This document shows positions 26,270-35,004 of a stretch of 64,000 bases of DNA, one piece after another. The stretch covers positions 51,696 through 115,695 of the forward strand of contig CBDCYS010000031.1 in the NCBI GenBank assembly GCA_965224215.1, written 5' to 3'. The notes beneath the pieces were generated by a model. That model ran no database searches. It was given only the letters and a program-made list of their open reading frames with translations, and was not told the origin of the DNA. How positions within the stretch are numbered: the first letter of the stretch is position 1; every line of letters starts with the position of its first letter. The position numbers and the translations under genes were made by a program. This DNA is from CBDCYS01 sp965224215. Lineage in GTDB: Bacteria > Acidobacteriota > Terriglobia > Bryobacterales > UBA6623.

Positions 26270-27208
26270 CTACCGTAGTTTCGTCGGCGCCCCGCCGTTC
26301 TCTTTGCTTCGCAACGCAGCGTCCATGAAGGCGAAGATCTCGAGCGTTTCTTCGTTCGAAACCGGCGGGACCCGGGTCCCGAAGAACTTGACGACCTCTC
26401 GCATCAATTGCGGATAGGCCGCCCCGACGCTGTCGGCGACCTTGATTTCTTTATCGCCATAAACGATAGCGCCGTATCCTCGTTTGCCATCGCGGATCGC
26501 TCGCACCGTTCCCAGGCGGCCGCCTTTCCAGGTCCCGACGATCACGCCGGCGCCCTCGGTGTAGGTCCGAGTGACCGATTGGCAGCCAGTTCCCATCAGA
26601 CTGAATAGCAGCTCGACGGGATGGATCCCGTACCAGGAAAGATCGAGGTGATGAGTCGGCTCAAAAGGAGCCGGACCCCAAGTGATTACACCGTGGGGCA
26701 TGGGCAGCCTCACTTTGTCGGCAGCGGCGTGGTAGCGAACATTCGAAGCGCTCCACCAAGGCACACCGTGTTTTTTACCCAGGCGGACGATTTCACGCGC
26801 GTCTTCAAGCGAAGCGGCCAGCGGCTTGTCAATGAACACGGGCAGACCGGCCTCGAAAACAGCCCTCACTTGCTCCAGGTGCTTGCGGCCGTCAATGCTC
26901 TCGAGCAAGACCGCGTCGACTTTCGAACAGAGAGTTCGGATGTCATCGACGATTTCCACGCCGAACTCGTCGCGCAACCGAGCGGTGTATTCGCCTAGCC
27001 GATCGCGGCTGGACGCGATGTCCGGGCTACCTCCCGGAAAGGCTGCAACGACCTTCGCGCCGGGAATATGGTCTGGGTCCGACTTGTCGTTGAGAATTCG
27101 CGTGAACGCCGGGGCGTGGGACGTGTCCAGCCCAATGATGCCGACCTTGATGTCGGCGGCCGAGACGAGTCCGACGAACAGCAGCACGCCAAACAGCGAT
27201 TTTGTCAT
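26270..27208 (-). CDS. Gfo/Idh/MocA-type oxidoreductase with signal peptide
   Basis: From the ATG at 27208 the product starts with a short signal-like sequence (MTKSLFGVLLFVGLVSAA), followed by the NAD(P)-binding strand DIKVGIIGLDTSHAPAF. This has a replaced glycine pattern compared with classic GxGxxG. The family's conserved EKP-type motif appears as FIDKPLAASLEDAREIV, and WYGIHPVELLFSLMG gives the usual catalytic His region. Exported members occur in Bacteroidetes and Acidobacteria. The longer ORF from 27262 is less likely because it puts the signal peptide inside. It is probably co-transcribed with the fucosidase gene. Confidence 0.8.
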   Translation of the reverse strand: MTKSLFGVLLFVGLVSAADIKVGIIGLDTSHAPAFTRILNDKSDPDHIPGAKVVAAFPGGSPDIASSRDRLGEYTARLRDEFGVEIVDDIRTLCSKVDAVLLESIDGRKHLEQVRAVFEAGLPVFIDKPLAASLEDAREIVRLGKKHGVPWWSASNVRYHAAADKVRLPMPHGVITWGPAPFEPTHHLDLSWYGIHPVELLFSLMGTGCQSVTRTYTEGAGVIVGTWKGGRLGTVRAIRDGKRGYGAIVYGDKEIKVADSVGAAYPQLMREVVKFFGTRVPPVSNEETLEIFAFMDAALRSKENGGAPTKLR

Positions 27209-27280
27209 GGCCCTATTGTAGCCACTCAAACGAACCGCTACAGGACGGAGGGTGAATCTCATAACGCACCGCCCGCAAGC

Positions 27281-27697
27281 TCAAGCGTGGCCTTGGCGAT
27301 TGATCATGAATGTCGCGGTGTGCTCGAAGAAGCCGCGCAAAATCTCAGTGACTTCGGGCGGAAAATCGGCTTCTTTCAGGGCCCCCGCCATCAGCTTCAT
27401 CCAGCGGTCGCGGGCTCTCTGGTCAATCGGAAAATACGCGTGCCTCATTCGCAGCCGCGGGTGCCCGCGCTGCTCGACGTAGCGCATAGGTCCGCCGAAT
27501 CGTCCAATCAAGAAATCGCGAAGGCGTTGTTCGGCGCCCGCTAAATCTTCAGGTGGATACATCGGGCCGAGAACGTCGTCTTTCGGAACCTGGCGATAGA
27601 AGGCCGCAATAAGTCGTTCGAAGCCCTCTTCGCCGATAATGCTGTAGATGCGATCTTCCATTCCATTCAGAGTTTCAAGGGCGAGGATCTCCGCCAC
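27281..27697 (-). CDS. Truncated haemoglobin (group II-like)
   Basis: 138 residues with the short globin pattern: YSIIGEEGFERLIAAFYRQV, DDVLGPMYPPEDLAGAEQRL, FLIGRFGGPMRYVEQRGHPRLRMRH given here as the region around residues 62-86, and RDRWMKLMAGAL. It holds the proximal His in the RMRHAYFPI stretch and a Trp in the G helix, as in group II (GlbO/TrHb2) proteins. The role in the family is binding oxygen or NO, often under stress. It stands 72 bp after the Gfo/Idh gene's start side and may have its own promoter. Confidence 0.87.
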   Translation of the reverse strand: MAEILALETLNGMEDRIYSIIGEEGFERLIAAFYRQVPKDDVLGPMYPPEDLAGAEQRLRDFLIGRFGGPMRYVEQRGHPRLRMRHAYFPIDQRARDRWMKLMAGALKEADFPPEVTEILRGFFEHTATFMINRQGHA

Positions 27698-27748
27698 AAC
27701 GCAACTTTCTATTACGACCTAATATTCAACCTATTCAACTTCAACCGC

Positions 27749-29953
27749 CTATTCAATCGCGATCGTGACCACATTGGATTCGGCCCCGCCAATCCTGAGC
27801 GAGGCCCCCACGGCATCACCGCTGAGCGCGCCGGCCGGTACCCGCACGTTGACTTGGTAGAGGCCGATGAAGCCCGGCGCCAAACCCGAAAATAAGACGT
27901 CCGCCGCGGCGCCACCGATAGTGACCTCGGGGCCGGCCGTGGTCTCGGAAAGCGGGCTCGCAATAGCCGCCTCGCCGCTCGCCGGACTACCCGATACACG
28001 ACCCAGGCCGTTGGCGAACACCTCCAAGAACTCCCCCTTTCGCGCCGGGCGGGAACTAGGCGAAGCGCCCGCGGGAGCTGCCAGCAATCCGGTACCCGAG
28101 ATCAGTATCGCCCCCTGTCCCGCGCCGGGCGATTCAGTGGCAAACAGGCCGGGGCTAAATCCGGAGACCGGAATGATCATCGGTTCGCTGATGTGGGATC
28201 CAATGCGAACCGTCAAGCTCGCTTGGGTGCCGCTCCGCAAATCCCACGGGATCTGGATATTGAGCTGGCCCGGCGACGCGAAGAAAATCGGGGCGCGAAG
28301 CCCATTCAAGAAAACGGTCGTGCCGCCGAGCATGTTCGGCAGTGGCTGTCCGGGAGTCGATTCCGAGTCTAGCGCCAGTCCAGTGCCGAAAACCGAGGCA
28401 ATCATCCCCGGCGCCACGGCCGTTCCGCTTGTAAAGCTTGCCGCATTCGCAACTCCGTTTGAATTGACGGCCGGCGCCACGGCCGGGGCCGCCCGCACCG
28501 GAAACTCGAAGACAGGAGTGCTTCCCCCTAGCAGCAGCGGGTTGACGACTTTGATCTCGGCGGTCCCTTCAGCTGCGACATCCTGAGCAAAGATCGTCAC
28601 CCGAAGATGCTGGTTGTCGATGAAGGTCGTTGGGCGGCGACTCGAGTTCCACTCAACTTCCAGTCCGGGAACAAAGTTCGTCCCAACGACGGACAGCTCG
28701 AGTGTCGCCCCACCCGCAACAGCGCTCAACGGGTAGAAGGAAGAAACCGCCGGAGAGGCGCTGTCGGTGACGACTCGATAGACGCGGCCTTCGAACGTGT
28801 CGGCAAAGTAGAGTTCGCCCGCTTCATCCTCGCCGAAACTGGTGAAGGCAAACGGGGTGACACGGCGGTCTAGCTCCTTCCAGTTGCCCTCCACCTGGCC
28901 GGCGGCAAACAGCCTGCCGCCGCAAAAGTCTCCGTAAACATAGACCCCGCTGAGCTGCGGAACCATGACACCCCGGTAGCGGTACCCGCCGATGACGGAA
29001 CAACCCAAGTCGTGGGCGTGGTATCGAATCGGCTTTGTCAGCGCGGGATCTTCGCAGGCATCTGGGAACGAGGGGCAGTTCCTTGCGTCAACCATCGGCC
29101 AGCCGTAGTTTTCGCCACCGGAACGGGACGCGGGCTGGAAGTTGATTTCTTCGAAGCGATTGGCTCCGACATCCCCGATGAACATGTCGCCCGTCTCGCG
29201 ATCGAAGCTGAAGCGCCAGGGATTGCGAAGACCGTAGGCCCATATTTCCTCCCGAGCCCCGGCCTGGCCGACGAAAGGATTCGATGGCGGAACGGAATAT
29301 GGTTCGCCGCTGTCGTCATCGACATTCACATCGATGCGCAGGATCTTGCCAAACAGATTGTCCAGCGTCTGCGCCCGCTCGCCTGTTTCGTCTGGCGCGC
29401 CTCCGTCGCCGGTGGATATGTAGAGGTAGCCGTCGGGACCGAACTGGAGTTGCCCCCCGTTGTGCGTGCCGTCGGGTTGCTCGAACGTCAGCAAGACCTT
29501 CTCGGAATCCGGGTCGGCCACATTTGGGTCGTCGCTAGACACCCGCCACCGAGAGATCACGGTTTTGCCGAACCCCTCCGAGTTGTCCGTGTAATCAAGG
29601 AAGAAATAGCCGTTGCTCTCATAGTCGGGATGAAACGCAACGCCCAGCAGTCCGCGCTCCCCGCAGCATCCGACCTGGGGTGTGATGTCAAGGAATGGCT
29701 TCTCGAGCAGGCGGCTGCCGTCGTGGATCCGAATCGGGCCGTCCTGCAGATTGATGAAGAGCCGACCCGAGGCATCGCCGGCATGCGTGATTCCGACCGG
29801 CCGGAGCAAGTCGCGGGCAATTTCCTCGAAGACAAGTTCGTTCAGCAGACTGTCTTGTTGAGCGTTTGTGCGCGGAAAAAAAAGGAACTGCCAGCATGCC
29901 ACGAAGGCAAGCAAGTAAATTAGCCCCTCTCCCTTAGCCTTGAGCGAAGTCAT
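27749..29953 (-). CDS. PQQ-type sugar dehydrogenase fused to IPT/TIG and TIGR03437-like domains
   Basis: 734 residues from ATG 29953. A signal peptide (residues 8-31) is followed by a six-bladed glucose/sorbosone dehydrogenase-like propeller (LRPVGITHAGDASGRLFI, GCCGERGLLGVAFHPDYE, GDGGAPDETGERAQTL, YGLRNPWRFSFDRETGDMF). Next comes an IPT/TIG-like Ig domain (about 400-490) and a domain beginning NGVANAASFTSGTAVAPGMI that matches the Solibacter C-terminal type. The reading frame is intact. The protein is probably exported. The cofactor and substrate are inferred from family, as PQQ binding cannot be proved by eye. Confidence 0.85.
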   Translation of the reverse strand: MTSLKAKGEGLIYLLAFVACWQFLFFPRTNAQQDSLLNELVFEEIARDLLRPVGITHAGDASGRLFINLQDGPIRIHDGSRLLEKPFLDITPQVGCCGERGLLGVAFHPDYESNGYFFLDYTDNSEGFGKTVISRWRVSSDDPNVADPDSEKVLLTFEQPDGTHNGGQLQFGPDGYLYISTGDGGAPDETGERAQTLDNLFGKILRIDVNVDDDSGEPYSVPPSNPFVGQAGAREEIWAYGLRNPWRFSFDRETGDMFIGDVGANRFEEINFQPASRSGGENYGWPMVDARNCPSFPDACEDPALTKPIRYHAHDLGCSVIGGYRYRGVMVPQLSGVYVYGDFCGGRLFAAGQVEGNWKELDRRVTPFAFTSFGEDEAGELYFADTFEGRVYRVVTDSASPAVSSFYPLSAVAGGATLELSVVGTNFVPGLEVEWNSSRRPTTFIDNQHLRVTIFAQDVAAEGTAEIKVVNPLLLGGSTPVFEFPVRAAPAVAPAVNSNGVANAASFTSGTAVAPGMIASVFGTGLALDSESTPGQPLPNMLGGTTVFLNGLRAPIFFASPGQLNIQIPWDLRSGTQASLTVRIGSHISEPMIIPVSGFSPGLFATESPGAGQGAILISGTGLLAAPAGASPSSRPARKGEFLEVFANGLGRVSGSPASGEAAIASPLSETTAGPEVTIGGAAADVLFSGLAPGFIGLYQVNVRVPAGALSGDAVGASLRIGGAESNVVTIAIE

Positions 29954-30040
29954 GCGATGAGGACCAATACGGGCAGTTAGCGGCAACCACGAGATATCGA
30001 TTATACGATGGGCTCCGACCAGTAAGGAACGCGGGCGAGA

Positions 30041-31650
30041 TTACCGAACATCCTCGTTGGGAAACCGGAAGAGCAATATCGACCGGCCAATCCTACTGTG
30101 GGGCGCGCTTTCTAGGAGCCTCGTCATATCCTTGCTTCCCATCCCCCTCATCTCCGCCAACCCTTGGGCGCCAATCACGACCCACTCCGATGACGGGGAG
30201 CCTTTGGGCAATTAGACCTTGTTAAGGACGGACCCTGAAACCATGACAAGCACATCTTCGACCTGACTCTCGTCGAGAAACGCCGCCAAACGAGCTTTGT
30301 CTTGTCCCCAGTCCAGATTGCTATCCCCGAGCAGCAAGTAGTCTTGGGATCGAGCCGGAGGAGTGAAATAGGCGAGGTAGTCTGGATGCGACAAGGCCGA
30401 TTCGATCGTATGCCAGGTCAGCAAAACCATGGGAAGCGCGCGGAGCGCCCGGCTTCGAGCCGGGGTAGTCAACTTGACACTGAAAGCCGCGGAGTCGAGC
30501 ACCACCAAGAGAGGATAAACAGGAAGAATAAATCGAACGCCAAGGTTCATTGTGCTGGCAATGCTGGGGAGCAGGACTCCCGCGACACCGATCCCGGGCA
30601 GCCAAAACGCATCATTGCTGAGGATCAGACCGCGCTGCCGCCAAAGCAACCACCCGCCAAGGAAAGCCAGGATCAGAAGCGACGGTGTCGACTTCAGGAC
30701 TAGCGCAACTGGAAAGTAGTACCACCAACCGTGATAGCGCTTCTCCCCGAACAAGAACGCCGGGTGGCCATCGACTTGGAGATAAGCCATATCCACGAAT
30801 CCCGCCCAGAACACGGGCGCGGGCACCCGAACACCTTGAAGCAATTCTCCTATAGATAAAGGAGAACCGTTGTTGACCGCGCGGTCATGCCGGTAGGAGT
30901 GGATCTTGCCGGTGTCAAACCCATAAACAGCCCACACGACAAGCCCCGCGGCGGCCGTTAGGCAGAGCACCTGGAAAGCAAGTTGCCGCCAGCGGCGGCG
31001 GTCCGTGCCCTCGCGCCACCAACTAGCGAAAATTGCCGCCAGCGGCAGAGCGAGAAACCCAGCCGCCGAAACCTTGCACAGCTGAGCAACGCCGATCGCA
31101 GCTCCAAGGAGCAGGCTTCGTTGCCAAGACGGCCGAAGCCTCCAGTACCACAGCGCAAATAACGCCCAACAAACAGAGGCAGCGCCAGCCAGGTCCACTG
31201 TTGCAAGACCGGCGTGGCCGATGATAGTCGGGCTGCACACCAGAAGCCCGCCGGCCGCCCAGGCGCTCCTCTCGCCGAACAGCCGCCGACTCCACAAATA
31301 GACGCAAAAAAACTGGCTGTCGCGAAGAACAAGTTACCTATGCGGGCTAGAGTGAGGCTTGTCCAGAAGTCATCGAGCGTTTGATTCTCCCATTCATGAA
31401 CGAGCCACGAGTTTTCGGCCCGAAAACCGCACCGGTAGGGCAGAAATGCAACAGCGGCTCTTGCAAGCGGGGGCTGAAATCCATCGCCGCCAAGATACTC
31501 TCCCCGCTCGAACCAGTCCATCCCCCAATAGATGTGGTGGTGTTCATCAGACGTTTCACTGAAGATGGTGTAGGTCGACGCTATTCGCGCGAGAAACAGG
31601 GCCAGCAACAGAATAGGGACAACGAACCTCGCGCCTAATTTCATAACCAA
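30041..31650 (-). pseudogene. GT39-like membrane glycosyltransferase, decayed
   Basis: The N-terminus (from 31650) has a first helix and the acidic motif SETSDEHHHIYWGMDW, typical of the first external loop of GT-C (PMT/GT39) enzymes. A run of seven A (31306-31312) shifts the frame, and one more base would join SFF to CVYLWSRRLFGERS. The second part has about eight helices. It meets a TAA at 30212-30214, but the same frame stays open for 56 more sensible codons (LPKGSPSSEWVVIGAQGL) to a stop at 30041-30043. Both an indel and a nonsense codon therefore break this gene. The donor would be a polyprenyl-phosphate sugar by family rule. Confidence 0.75.
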
Positions 31651-31941
31651 TTGCGGGATTGTCGGCGAAAAGAGCCTGCCCGCCGAGACAAACGTGTGCG
31701 GGGGTTTTGGTGCGAATGAAGTGGTCCGATTGAAACCGTTCTCCGCCCGCCTTGACTTTACAGACTATACGATTGACGTCAGGTGCACCGACGAGAGCCA
31801 TCGCGAGTACAGGAAGACTCAGGCCTGTAGTCAGGGGCTCGAAGACCAGATCGTCCATGTTGATCGATTGGGCCCCGGCTCGCCGAACGGCTATCGCAAG
31901 CAGCAAGGCATCAAGACAACCTCCGCGGCAAGAAAAGCGGG

Positions 31942-32199
31942 CTAGCTGGCTGAAAACTCTTCTATCACCTCTCGCAGGCCTGGGACCTGGTCCGCGAGAT
32001 CGTCGAGATCCATTTCGCGCCCGAGTATGTCGACCGCACGCACGGACGGCGCTGTGCAAAGCACCACGGCGGCGGGCTCCTTGAATCCCCAGGCGCAGAT
32101 GCCTCTTCCAGATGAGTAGGAGTCAACTTGTACGGCTTCGACCGGGACCACGGCGAGGTCTCCGCGGACAAAAGGCGTGCCTACTTTCAGCTCATTCAT
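31942..32199 (-). CDS. Hypothetical protein (85 aa)
   Basis: Starts at ATG 32199, overlapping the stop of the DUF2953 gene by four bases (ATGA). The sequence begins MNELKVGTPFVRGDLAVVPV and ends with an acidic helix (REMDLDDLADQVPGLREVIE). There is no signal peptide or membrane helix. I do not recognise a family. It is third in a tight set with GerW-like and DUF2953 proteins and may act with them. The region upstream to the glycosyltransferase (31651-31941) holds nothing recognisable. Confidence 0.55.
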   Translation of the reverse strand: MNELKVGTPFVRGDLAVVPVEAVQVDSYSSGRGICAWGFKEPAAVVLCTAPSVRAVDILGREMDLDDLADQVPGLREVIEEFSAS

Positions 32200-32774
32200 G
32201 ATCGAGCCCGCTGCGCCGCTGCGGTGCGAAGGGTGACCGGTGACAGCGCGAATGTGGCGGCAATCCAAATCATCTGCGCGGGGATGATGCGGATTTCTCC
32301 TCGGCCGTCGACTTCCAGGGATTCACCGGCAAACTCGGGGCCGACATCCAGGCGCGCGCTCGGGCCCGTCTGAAGCAGGGGGATCAGCGGCCAAAACATA
32401 GCCCAGAAAAAGCCCGTATCCGCCGGATCGTCGAAACCCACGCGGAGCCGCAGGGCAAGGTTGCGCAGGTGAACAGCGGCGGTGAACTGCTTGAGGAACT
32501 GCAGCACCCTGCGGCGGAAATCCGCCGTCCGCAACGCTCCCAACACGCGAAGAGCGATGCGCCGGCCTCGGCCACTTTTCTTGGGCTTCTCGGGCTTTGG
32601 CTTGGCCGGCTTCTTCTTAGGCTGACGGCGGACCGGGAACCCCACCAGTCCGAACATCCATCGAACCGACAAACTTGCCCGAAATGACGTTTCCCGGCGG
32701 ACCCGGAAGACGAGATCAACCGGCACGGACAAAAGCGCCATAAGACCCAATAGCAGGGCCACTACCCACAGCAT
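32196..32774 (-). CDS. DUF2953 family membrane-anchored protein (YtfI-like)
   Basis: 192 residues. One N-terminal helix (MLWVVALLLGLMALLSVPVD) is followed by a Lys/Pro-rich linker (KKKPAKPKPEKPKKS), a conserved region with RTADFRRRVLQFLKQF and LRLRVGFDDPADTGFFWAMF, and a C-terminal beta region ending in a weak helix. This matches DUF2953. In Bacillus the related ytfI lies beside ytfJ (GerW), and the same pair is adjacent here, which supports both calls. Confidence 0.78.
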   Translation of the reverse strand: MLWVVALLLGLMALLSVPVDLVFRVRRETSFRASLSVRWMFGLVGFPVRRQPKKKPAKPKPEKPKKSGRGRRIALRVLGALRTADFRRRVLQFLKQFTAAVHLRNLALRLRVGFDDPADTGFFWAMFWPLIPLLQTGPSARLDVGPEFAGESLEVDGRGEIRIIPAQMIWIAATFALSPVTLRTAAAQRARS

Positions 32775-32786
32775 TCGGGCTCCCGG

Positions 32787-33137
32787 CTAATCCGACGACT
32801 CTTTGTTTTTCTTCTCGCGCGCCTTGCCGATCGTGTCCACGATTCTCTCGAGCACTCGGGTGGTTCCCAGCTTGATCGGCTCCACTTTCACGCTATCTTT
32901 GGTGACAATCACAATCGCGACCGGCTTGATCCCGCCGCCGCCGCCCGTGCCGCTGCCATCGCCTTCACCTTTGTCCGCCGCTTTGCCGGTGCCGCCACCG
33001 GCCCCGAAGCCGAAGCTGACCAGCGGAATCAGCGTGACTCCTTCGACAGTGATCGGCTCGCCGACGACCGTTTTCGAGTTGAGCAAGCGCTCGATCTCTT
33101 CCAAGGTGGTCTTCGCAATCTGTTCTACGTTAGCCAT
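32787..33137 (-). CDS. GerW/YtfJ family protein
   Basis: 116 residues from ATG 33137. MANVEQIAKTTLEEIERLLN leads into VVGEPITVEGVTLIPLVSFGFGAGG, given here in part, then a Gly-rich segment and IKPVAIVIVTKDSVKVEPI. This is the GerW pattern. In Bacillus the protein is needed for spore lysozyme resistance and germination. Non-spore-forming bacteria also carry it with unknown role. It begins a minus-strand set with DUF2953 and an 85-residue protein, 12 and then -4 bases apart. Confidence 0.85.
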   Translation of the reverse strand: MANVEQIAKTTLEEIERLLNSKTVVGEPITVEGVTLIPLVSFGFGAGGGTGKAADKGEGDGSGTGGGGGIKPVAIVIVTKDSVKVEPIKLGTTRVLERIVDTIGKAREKKNKESSD

Positions 33138-33224
33138 GAACTCCTCCAATCGGTTTTAGCATAGGTCCTAACAAAGCAAGTTGGATGCCAGCTTCCATAT
33201 GGAGCCGCAACCCTTATACCTGAA

Positions 33225-34254
33225 GATGGGTATCCGGTTGACTCAGGTAGCCCCAAGATGTAGTATGCCGGCAGATGGAAGATTACCCTCAGAACCTGAC
33301 AGAATTCGAGTCCCGTTTTAGCAGTGAGGAGGCCTGCCGGGAGTATCTGTTCCGGCTGCGCTGGCCGGACGGTTTCCGCTGTCCGGGTTGCGGTTGTGGA
33401 AAGTCGTGGCCTTTGCGAAAAGTGCTGCTGCAGTGCGCTGCGTGTGGGCGCCAAACCTCGGTGACCGCCAGGACCATCTTTCAGGACACGCGCAGCCCTT
33501 TGCCGTTGTGGTTTCGTGCGATGTGGTGGGTCACCACCCAAAAAACCGGAGCCAGCGCTTTGGGACTTCAAGGAGTGTTGGGGCTCAACAGGTACGAAAC
33601 GGCTTGGACCTGGCTGCACAAAATGCGGCGCGCGATGGTGCGGCCGGGACGGGATTTGCTGGCCGGGACAGTGGAAGTCGATGAAAGCTACTGGGGCGGG
33701 CTCGGAGAAGGTCTGCGGGGCCGAAACCTGCAAAACAAAGCATTGATCGCAGTGGCCGCTCAAGAAGATGGGCGGGGTATCGGCCGGATTCGCATGAAGA
33801 GAATCGAGGATGCCTCGGGCGAGAGCCTGTTGCCTTTCGTGGAGGAGTGCATCGAGCCGGGCAGCGTGGTGCATACCGACGGCTGGCCCGGTTACTCCGG
33901 GTTGAAAAAAGAAGGCTACGTCCATCAGGTCACAGTTGTCAGCCGGCACGAGCAGTCCGCGTCGGAATTGATGCCCCGCGTCCACCGCGTGATGTCACTG
34001 CTCAAGCGCTGGCTGCTGGGCACCCATCAGGGCGCCGTGAGCCACAAACATCTGGACTACACCTGGACGAGTTCACCTTCCGTTTCAACCGCCGCAAATC
34101 CAAAAGCCGAGGCAAACTCTTCTATCGGCTCGTCCAGCAGGCGGTAGCCGTGGATCCGGCGACTTACCAGATGATTGTTCACCCGGTTACAGAACCCAAG
34201 AAAATCTCCAAACCACAAGATATCGGGGCTACCTGAGTCAACCGGATACCCATC
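33225..34254 (+). mobile_element. IS1595-family insertion sequence, copy 3 (1030 bp)
   Basis: Flanked by the 8-bp duplication TACCTGAA (33217-33224 and 34255-34262), which is itself the end of the mini-IS1380. It therefore inserted after that element and exactly across its terminus. Same ends as copies 1, 2 and 4. It is one base shorter than copy 2 because of a deletion in the transposase gene. Confidence 0.93.
33275..34236 (+). pseudogene. IS1595-family transposase, frameshifted (copy 3)
   Basis: Identical in layout to the intact copy up to about residue 262. Then GACTACACCTGG replaces GACTACTACCTGG near 34058, a one-base loss that ends the frame at 34147. The remaining C-terminal part continues in another frame to 34236. 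The break lies in the C-terminal helical part after the two catalytic Asp residues, so the catalytic site is incomplete. Confidence 0.88.
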
Positions 34255-34394
34255 TACCTGAATTATGCACTGCGGCGTGGACCTGAGGAGGGCTGAGCCG
34301 CAAGGGACCATTGGGGACCCCCTAAAACATGGGGTAAAAAGGTCGGCTGGCAAAGATTCCAGCTTCGCCAGCCAACCCCAAGGAAGTCACCCAC

Positions 34395-34565
34395 ATGGTT
34401 ACCAGACGAAAACAGCATAGCTCCCAAAGGCCCGTCCAACAAGGCCCAGCCGTGACGGCCTCGCGGCCCAATAAAATCGGGGCTTCGACGCCTTACCACT
34501 TCCGCGGCAGGAAGCCGACTCCCTACGGCGGCTTGCTGCCGGTGGTCGGGAGGGCGCTGATCTGA
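34395..34565 (+). pseudogene. IS1380 transposase N-terminal remnant
   Basis: 56 codons from ATG 34395, with AAGGAAG seven bases upstream. The product starts MVTRRKQHSSQRPVQQGPAV and ends PTPYGGLLPVVGRALI before a TGA. The first 51 residues match the frame of the full IS1380 transposase upstream of its CTG/TTG region. Then an internal deletion puts in foreign sequence. The copy keeps a sense codon at position 5 where the full-length element has TGA. Confidence 0.75.
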
Positions 34566-35004
34566 GAGCCTGGCTATGCGCTAGCCGTAACGCACTGGAA
34601 ACAAGTCACTTCCGAGCGAGGTTTTGACGGCGCGGATTCTGGGCGGGAAGGGAAACCGGACACGGAGAAGCCAAAAGGCCAGTTGCCGAGCTACCACCTC
34701 ACGACGACCGCCAACCCGCTACGAACGCAGCCACACTCGCAAAGTGAATCTGTGCATAATTCAGGTTATAGTGTCTACGATGCCGTGGGCGCGTTTGTTC
34801 CGAGTATGAAAAGGCACAATCTTTACTGCGCTTGGTCCGGTGCCGATGCAACTAGTCGCATCCCCTAGAGTCCGGTTTCCCGAGAAAACAAACACTATTA
34901 GCGGGTGTTGGTCGAGAGTGTCGCCCCTCGCCAACTGGTCGGCGAAGTCCGTCGGCGAGGCTGGTACTACCATCCGTCGGCTGAATATAGGATACTGACT
35001 GCTA

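Larger units (their letters stand above)
33219..34765. mobile_element. Mini-IS1380 (509 bp without its nested IS)
   Basis: Ends CCTGAATTATGCAC (split by the nested IS at the left) and the inverse GTGCATAATTCAGG at 34752-34765. The 5-bp duplication TTATA lies at 33214-33218 and 34766-34770. After removing IS copy 3 (33225-34254) and one 8-bp duplication, about 509 bp remain. They hold the start of an IS1380-type transposase gene (34395-34565), after which the catalytic region has been deleted. The left end and early coding region match the full IS1380 at 45467-47266 well, but the right part diverges after about 20 bases. Confidence 0.82.

Noticed and set aside
29012..29923. 303-residue plus-strand ORF opposite the PQQ-type dehydrogenase
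   Set aside because: Fully inside a well supported gene on the other strand.
31556..32059. 167-residue minus-strand ORF
   Set aside because: Overlaps the supported 85-residue gene in another frame, and its sequence shows no domain or signal peptide.
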